A stretch of DNA of 64,000 bases, taken from positions 2,910,001 through 2,974,000 of the forward strand of contig NC_014472.1 in assembly GCF_000153165.2 (NCBI RefSeq), in the 5' to 3' direction. Positions 59,654 through 64,000 of this stretch are shown here, piece by piece. This DNA comes from Maribacter sp. HTCC2170. GTDB lineage: Bacteria > Bacteroidota > Bacteroidia > Flavobacteriales > Flavobacteriaceae. Position 1 is the first letter of the stretch, and the number at the start of each line of letters is the position of its first letter. The translations under genes and the position numbers were made by a program. Under the pieces are notes generated by a model. The model was given only the letters and a program-made list of their open reading frames with translations. It did no database searches and had not been told where the DNA came from.

Positions 59654-60157
59654 ATGAAAATTTTAAAAACACTTACATTAATTGTTTGTTTAACTTCATT
59701 ATCAACAGTTTTCGGACAAGAGATTTCGGATCACGCCTTAGGTTTACGATTAGGTGACAGTGACGGCTTTGGCGCTGAAGTTTCGTATCAAAAATCAATT
59801 TCACAGTATAATCGTGTTGAAGTTGATTTGGGTTGGAGAGACCACCGTTATTTCAATGCTTTTAAATTAGCTGGAATATACCAATGGGTGCACGAATTGG
59901 ACGGGGACTTTAACTGGTATTATGGTGTTGGTGGTGGACTCGGAAATGTTAGCTTTGATAATGCTATTGATGGTTTTGTCTCGGACAATGATGGCTTGTT
60001 TGTCTTTGGGGCTGGTAATATTGGCATAGAGTATAATTTTGATATACCACTTTTGCTCTCACTTGACTTTAGACCTGAAGTAGGGCTAGTAGGTTATGAC
60101 GGGTTTTCTGATAATTTTGATTTCGATATAGCCTTAGGTATTCGATACCAATTCTAA
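59654..60157 (+). CDS. small outer-membrane beta-barrel protein
   Basis: 167 residues. Signal peptide MKILKTLTLIVCLTSLSTVFGQ, then strand-like segments (HALGLRLGDSDGFGAEVSYQKSISQYNRVEVDLGW in pieces, FNWYYGVGGGLGNVSF, NIGIEYNFDIPLLLSLDFRPEVG) and a C-terminal FDIALGIRYQF with the terminal aromatic of outer-membrane barrels. No named family beyond the general barrel type. It has a strong terminator immediately after it. Confidence 0.78.
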   Translation: MKILKTLTLIVCLTSLSTVFGQEISDHALGLRLGDSDGFGAEVSYQKSISQYNRVEVDLGWRDHRYFNAFKLAGIYQWVHELDGDFNWYYGVGGGLGNVSFDNAIDGFVSDNDGLFVFGAGNIGIEYNFDIPLLLSLDFRPEVGLVGYDGFSDNFDFDIALGIRYQF

Positions 60158-60177
60158 ACATAACAATAATATAAAAG

Positions 60178-60208
60178 AAAGCCCTTAGCAATTGTTAAGG
60201 GCTTTTTA
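60178..60208 (+). terminator. rho-independent terminator
   Basis: Stem AAAGCCCTTA/TAAGGGCTTT with an 8-nt loop, followed by further T residues (60203-60207), 20 nt after the barrel protein stop. Confidence 0.9.
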
Positions 60209-60226
60209 TTTGTGGTGGGATATAAC

Positions 60227-60234
60227 TACATTTG
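60227..60234 (+). promoter_or_regulatory. TAnnTTTG box for the TlpA-like gene
   Basis: TACATTTG followed by GCGC lies 21 nt before the ATG at 60256; the same TTTGCGC ending occurs at 63950. A clear -33 element was not identified. Confidence 0.55.
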
Positions 60235-60255
60235 CGCATCTAAAAAACTAGAATA

Positions 60256-61389
60256 ATGAAAAATTCCCTATTTGCCCTTATTGCATTGTCTGTACTTCTT
60301 GTTTCATGTAATTCCAATCCAGAAGGCTATACAATCAATGGTACCATTACAGGAGAAATTGCTGATGACGTTAATGTTTACTTGAAAAAAGGTGGAGACA
60401 ACAATGAATTAGTCGAAATTGATACGGTTAAAACCATTAATGGCACATTTACTTTTACTGGTGCAAAAGAGCATCCTGAAATGCATTACATTTTTGTGGA
60501 TAAACAAATTGGTTATGCCGCCGCAGTTTTAGAGAACGGTGAAATTGATTTTGTGGCTCACAAAGACAGCTTAGGTCTTGCTATAATTACCGGTACAACA
60601 CAGAATGATTTTTTAGAGGATTATAGAGAAAAGTCCAAAGCGGTTTCAATGCAAGCAATAAGCATTCAAGAAGATTTAAAAAATGCCTCGATGTCACGGG
60701 ATACGGTATTGGTAAATTCTTTAAAAGAAGAATTGGATGAATTGCGCGTGGAATATGAGACTTTTGAATCTGATTATATCAGTTCAAATCCTACTGCGTT
60801 GATTTCAGCCCTGTTGATTGATAAGGCACTTAGTGCCAGGAGCCCAGATGTAAAAAAACTTCAAGAATTGTACGATGGACTTGCCCCTGAAATCAAAGAG
60901 ACCAGTGCTGCCAAAAAAGTTCTTAAAACCTTGGGGTTGATCAAAGAGCGGGAGGCAAAATCTAAAAACACCAACGTCGGTGCTGTTGCGCCTAATTTTT
61001 CTGCTCCAACACCTACAGGAGAGCTTTTGGCCCTTAACGATATTAAAGGTAAAGCAACACTAATTGATTTTTGGGCAGCATGGTGCAGACCATGTCGCGC
61101 TGAAAACCCTAATATCGTAAAGGTTTACAACAAATATCATGATAAAGGATTGAATATTATCGGCGTGTCTTTGGATAAAACAGAAGAAGCTTGGAAAAAA
61201 GCTATTGAGGATGATGGTTTAGTTTGGAATCAAATCTCAAATGTTGCATATTTCAAAGATGAAATTGCTCAAATGTACAATGTGAACGCTATACCAGCTG
61301 CTTTTTTGTTAGATGAAAATGGTGTAATCGTGGCAAAAAATTTAAGAGGCCCTGCCCTTGAAGCCAAAGTGGCAGAGTTACTCAACTAA
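60256..61389 (+). CDS. TlpA-like thioredoxin lipoprotein with DUF4369 domain
   Basis: 377 residues. Lipobox LVSC (Cys about 18), N-terminal DUF4369 domain (GYTINGTITGEIADDVNVYLKK in pieces), a helical middle and a thioredoxin fold from about 240 with C-R-P-C in TLIDFWAAWCRPCRAENPN, plus the cis-Pro region VNAIPAAFLLDENG. In the periplasm it likely reduces disulfides in cytochrome-c maturation or general thiol quality control. It is a single gene between two terminators. Confidence 0.92.
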   Translation: MKNSLFALIALSVLLVSCNSNPEGYTINGTITGEIADDVNVYLKKGGDNNELVEIDTVKTINGTFTFTGAKEHPEMHYIFVDKQIGYAAAVLENGEIDFVAHKDSLGLAIITGTTQNDFLEDYREKSKAVSMQAISIQEDLKNASMSRDTVLVNSLKEELDELRVEYETFESDYISSNPTALISALLIDKALSARSPDVKKLQELYDGLAPEIKETSAAKKVLKTLGLIKEREAKSKNTNVGAVAPNFSAPTPTGELLALNDIKGKATLIDFWAAWCRPCRAENPNIVKVYNKYHDKGLNIIGVSLDKTEEAWKKAIEDDGLVWNQISNVAYFKDEIAQMYNVNAIPAAFLLDENGVIVAKNLRGPALEAKVAELLN

Positions 61390-61411
61390 GAAAGAACCGA
61401 ATACCAATAAC

Positions 61412-61444
61412 AAAAAAGCCCCGACGTTTAAGTCGGGGCTTTTT
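61412..61444. terminator. strong bidirectional terminator
   Basis: Stem AGCCCCGAC/GTCGGGGCT with loop GTTTAA, A run before (61412-61417) and T run after, between the TlpA-like gene and the convergent propeller lipoprotein. Confidence 0.93.
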
Positions 61445-61461
61445 ATATATGTTTTTACTCT

Positions 61462-63102
61462 TTAAAATTTATTTCGAACATCATCAAAATCACCTGTGAT
61501 AGTTACGTTACTGTCAATATTAACATCACCAATAATATTTACAACAGAATTAGCTCCTAGAAATTCAATAGTAGAATTATCTTTCAATTCTAAATCTCCA
61601 TAAATGGTGAGGTTACCTTCTATTCTTAAAACGGCTCCTTCTTCAACTGTTATTTTCTTACGTTTTTTATTGTTACCAACGACAAGAGTTCCGTTCATTT
61701 CCATCAAACCATTTTCTTTTACATCAACGTCATTCCTAACTGTCCATGTACCGCACATTAACAAGGAACCCTCTACCTCTATCTTATTAAATCGTTTTGA
61801 CCCCCTAAATGCGATATCATCACCTTCGTTGACAAACAATTTACTTGACCCGCTATAATTATCCAAAGTGGAACATTCAGCAGCCAAACTTTCAGATGGT
61901 CGATTAAGCTTTATAACCTGTAACCCGTTTTTACCCGAGGCAGCGAATATATAATCACCTTTGGACTCAACAAAATTTATTGATCCATCTAGGCCTATAA
62001 CACCCACTAAATCAATACTACTGCCTTTATCTTCAGAAAGACACAATCCTGCACCGCCATTAGCCATGAGAATAACTTCATCATTCATTGCCACCGCATT
62101 GGTTTCTCTACCTTCAGTGGAGGTTCCGGCCGGATCAATCAATATTGGCAAGTACTCAATTAATGAACCACTCGTCACATTATATATACCAGCTCCCTTT
62201 GTCCCTTCAGAAACAATTACTTTGTCATTTTGGAACTCTAGGGTTCTTTTTGTTGCGACACCGAAATCAGTATTTATGGCAATTTCGTTGGTTATGTTTA
62301 AATCTCCATCCAAAATACTAACACCTTTACTAGCATCTAGAACAGCGAATTGATTATTATAGATAGATACAGATCTTAGATCTTGGAATGGGGCTTCTTT
62401 TAATATAGATAAATCTCTTTTATCATAAACTGTAATAAAACCGTCACCACCACTAGAAACAACCACAGTACTAGCAGTAACTTCAACATCTGTACTATTG
62501 AACCCCTCTTGAAAACCATAAGTAATTCCAGCACCAATATTCATTTTACCACCAGATGTAGGTATTTTTGCTATAAATGAATTAGCAGTAGCCCTAACGG
62601 ATTTTTCAGAATCGACACCTCCAACCGCATAAACATATCCATCATTATACTCAATTGAGTTTACATCGGCATTTGTATAATAAAGCCTTGAACTAACCTT
62701 CGGTTCTATTGGATTACTGATATTAATAACGTCAATACCCCCAGCATAACCGTCCTCTACAGTATTATAGGAAACATATGCAAAATCACCATCTACATGT
62801 ACATGGGATGCTGTTAAGTTCTGCCCTCCACTATAAGATGGTGGATCAATTTGGGCTACCAAGGTAAGTGGAAAATCACCAGCCTCTTCAGCTTTTGCAC
62901 TGCCCGCATATTTACCAGAAATACTATCTTCCTCAGCGATATCAAGTACGCCAGAGTAGTCATAGCTAATACTATTTTCTAAAATTTGTTGGCTTTTTTC
63001 TAATTGAAGGTCATCTTGAGGTTCATTAAATACTGTTGTTTCATCACTACATGAAACTGTAAACAAGACGATTGACCAAAGTAGTAGGTATACTTTTTTC
63101 AT
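61462..63102 (-). CDS. surface-type lipoprotein with beta-propeller and beta-helix-like C-terminus
   Basis: 546 residues. Lipobox VSC (Cys about 18) is directly followed by SDETTVFNEPQDDLQLE, an acidic stretch that resembles the lipoprotein export signal known from Bacteroidota, so surface display is likely. Residues about 75-400 repeat LVIVD-type propeller blades (AYVSYNTVEDGYAGGIDVINIS, GYVYAVGG, DKVIVSEGTKGAGIYNV, DYIFAASGKNGLQVIKL). From about 430 the sequence becomes short repeated strands (VEGSLLMCGTWTVR, ENGLMEMNGTLVVG, EEGAVLRIEGNLTIYGDLEL, VVNIIGDVNIDSNVTITGDF), like a bactofilin-type or other parallel beta-helix. Function unknown; adhesion or scaffold roles are plausible. Confidence 0.82.
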   Translation of the reverse strand: MKKVYLLLWSIVLFTVSCSDETTVFNEPQDDLQLEKSQQILENSISYDYSGVLDIAEEDSISGKYAGSAKAEEAGDFPLTLVAQIDPPSYSGGQNLTASHVHVDGDFAYVSYNTVEDGYAGGIDVINISNPIEPKVSSRLYYTNADVNSIEYNDGYVYAVGGVDSEKSVRATANSFIAKIPTSGGKMNIGAGITYGFQEGFNSTDVEVTASTVVVSSGGDGFITVYDKRDLSILKEAPFQDLRSVSIYNNQFAVLDASKGVSILDGDLNITNEIAINTDFGVATKRTLEFQNDKVIVSEGTKGAGIYNVTSGSLIEYLPILIDPAGTSTEGRETNAVAMNDEVILMANGGAGLCLSEDKGSSIDLVGVIGLDGSINFVESKGDYIFAASGKNGLQVIKLNRPSESLAAECSTLDNYSGSSKLFVNEGDDIAFRGSKRFNKIEVEGSLLMCGTWTVRNDVDVKENGLMEMNGTLVVGNNKKRKKITVEEGAVLRIEGNLTIYGDLELKDNSTIEFLGANSVVNIIGDVNIDSNVTITGDFDDVRNKF

Positions 63103-63262
63103 TACAAAATATGGATTTTATTAGATTTGGGTTTCTAACTTAACGTCAAAATTACTCAAAGTGTATGTCCCTACGAAAGAAAATCGATGAAATGCCATTA
63201 AAAGACAGGAATGGTAAAATAATTAGCTTCGTTTAAATCCTATTCTTCTGTAGTAATTGGGC

Positions 63263-63913
63263 CTATATTTTCCCTAGCTTTTCCATAATAAAAAGAATGA
63301 CAATTGGCACAGCCAACAGTATGACCATCGTGGTGTCTGTTATTAAGAGGTCTGGTTTGAATACTAATGCAGTAATGTAACCACCTATAGCACCTCCAAA
63401 ATGTGCAGTATGTCCAATATTGCCTAATCTTTTTTTCATTCCGTAGATTGAATATAAAAGATATCCAATTCCTAATACATATGCAGGTAACGGTATAGGT
63501 ATGAACATAATACCAAGGCGCATATCAGGTTGTAATAAAATGGCAGCATATAATATTCCCGTTACCGCCCCACTGGCCCCAACAGCGCTATAATAGGGTT
63601 CATCCTTATGAAAGAATAACGCCAACAAACTTCCCGCTAGTAGGCTGATAAAATATATGCCCACGAATTTGGTTGGACCAAACCATTTAATGACCACATC
63701 TGCAAAGAAGAATAAAGTAAACATGTTCATAAATAAATGGGACATGTCTACATGTAAAAACCCAGATGATAACATTCTATCTTTTTGACCAGACTTAATT
63801 GCTCCTATAGCGAACTTATATCGGTCAAAAAATGAATTGTCATTAAAGCCTTTCAATGAAACAAGTACATTGACAGCAATTATAGCGATAGTGGCTATAT
63901 GAAGATCATACAT
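63263..63913 (-). CDS. rhomboid-family intramembrane serine protease
   Basis: 216 residues with six predicted helices. The catalytic Ser lies in YSAVGASGAVTGILYA (G-x-S-G) and the catalytic His in NIGHTAHFGGAIGGYI. The N-terminal segment HVDMSHLFMNMFTLFFFA carries the H-x-x-x-N/H-(M/L) motif of rhomboids. It cleaves membrane proteins within the bilayer; substrates unknown. The start ATG at 63913 lies 22 nt from a minus-strand TATATTTG box. Confidence 0.94.
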   Translation of the reverse strand: MYDLHIATIAIIAVNVLVSLKGFNDNSFFDRYKFAIGAIKSGQKDRMLSSGFLHVDMSHLFMNMFTLFFFADVVIKWFGPTKFVGIYFISLLAGSLLALFFHKDEPYYSAVGASGAVTGILYAAILLQPDMRLGIMFIPIPLPAYVLGIGYLLYSIYGMKKRLGNIGHTAHFGGAIGGYITALVFKPDLLITDTTMVILLAVPIVILFIMEKLGKI

Positions 63914-63935
63914 ATTGATACGTTATTTTTCGTGC

Positions 63936-63943
63936 CAAATATA
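63936..63943 (-). promoter_or_regulatory. -7 box for the rhomboid gene
   Basis: TATATTTG on the minus strand, 22 nt before the rhomboid ATG. It forms one half of a perfect palindrome CAAATATA-gc-TATATTTG with the plus-strand box at 63946-63953. Confidence 0.65.
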
Positions 63944-63945
63944 GC

Positions 63946-63953
63946 TATATTTG
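63946..63953 (+). promoter_or_regulatory. -7 box for the gene cut at the window end
   Basis: TATATTTG followed by GCGC, 18 nt before the ATG at 63972 and back to back with the rhomboid box. Confidence 0.65.
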
Positions 63954-63971
63954 CGCTTTACAACAGAAAGA

Positions 63972-64000
63972 ATGCAGTTACTTGCCTTTATTATCATATA
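63972..64000 (+). CDS. first codons of a gene cut by the window end
   Basis: An ATG at 63972 opens MQLLAFIII to the last base. The divergent promoter box in front supports a real gene. A hydrophobic N-terminus of this kind begins flavobacterial lipid-A-type lysophospholipid acyltransferases, but nine residues are not enough for an assignment. Confidence 0.45.

Overview
The window looks like chromosomal DNA of a flavobacterium (Bacteroidota, Flavobacteriaceae, probably marine). The base composition is A+T rich and the possible -7 promoter boxes have the Bacteroidota form TAnnTTTG. Proteins typical of the group are present: DUF6340, DUF5916, DUF1835, a fused 2-oxoacid dehydrogenase E1, DUF4369/TlpA lipoproteins, TPR-membrane-HTH regulators and SusC-style plug modules. 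I saw no rRNA, tRNA, CRISPR array, transposase or integrase gene.

Bases 1 to about 22240 are accessory and modular. After the tail of an SRAP gene come four blocks: (1) an AraC-type membrane regulator, a barrel protein, a GNAT enzyme, two small membrane proteins and a lipoprotein hydrolase; (2) a LytTR regulator/LytS-type kinase pair beside an esterase/beta-lactamase-fold fusion; (3) a second LytS/LytTR pair followed by a lipoprotein and a CocE-type hydrolase; (4) a block with an unrecognised 416-residue protein, two tiny genes and a tight five-gene operon encoding a sigma-like protein, a small helical protein, an ImmA/IrrE-type metalloprotease, a RecQ-like helicase with a C-terminal phosphoribosyltransferase-type domain, and a DprA/SMF-like protein. 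The boundaries of the blocks carry related imperfect palindromes (left arm near TTGTnYCATAA, right arm near TTATGTAA) that resemble Xer/dif-type core sites. Three of these sites cluster at the right end, one of them with an almost dif-like 11-6-11 layout. The five-gene operon and the repeated boundary sites are the best candidates for something undescribed.

From 22340 to the end the window reads as ordinary flavobacterial chromosome. It holds two small secreted proteins, TerC, an OmpA lipoprotein, a lipocalin-like lipoprotein, the fused 2-oxoacid dehydrogenase E1, a 2OG-Fe(II) oxygenase, an eIF1-like factor, DUF1835, a nucleoside phosphorylase, a periplasmic-binding-protein-fold protein, ung and DUF5916. 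Next come a small membrane protein, a YwqK/MORN-repeat protein with an in-frame stop, tandem DUF6340 lipoproteins, a YfcC-type transporter, mutS2 without an Smr domain, a cholesterol-dependent-cytolysin-like lipoprotein and a divergent TPR-HTH regulator. The right end holds a DCC oxidoreductase, a MuiA-like protein with an inserted SusC-type plug, MscS, a QEGLA/N-formylglutamate amidohydrolase/glutathione-synthase-like operon, a dicarboxylate symporter, aroC, a GlcD/GlpC-type dehydrogenase, a barrel protein, a TlpA thioredoxin, a propeller lipoprotein and a rhomboid protease. The first codons of another gene are cut by the window end.

Regulatory structure can be seen in several places: a nearly identical 23-bp element upstream of both transcription units of block 3, paired ATGGACA repeats one helical turn apart between the cytolysin-like gene and the TPR-HTH regulator, and back-to-back TAnnTTTG boxes between rhomboid and the truncated last gene. 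All family assignments come from reading motifs; no database search was run.
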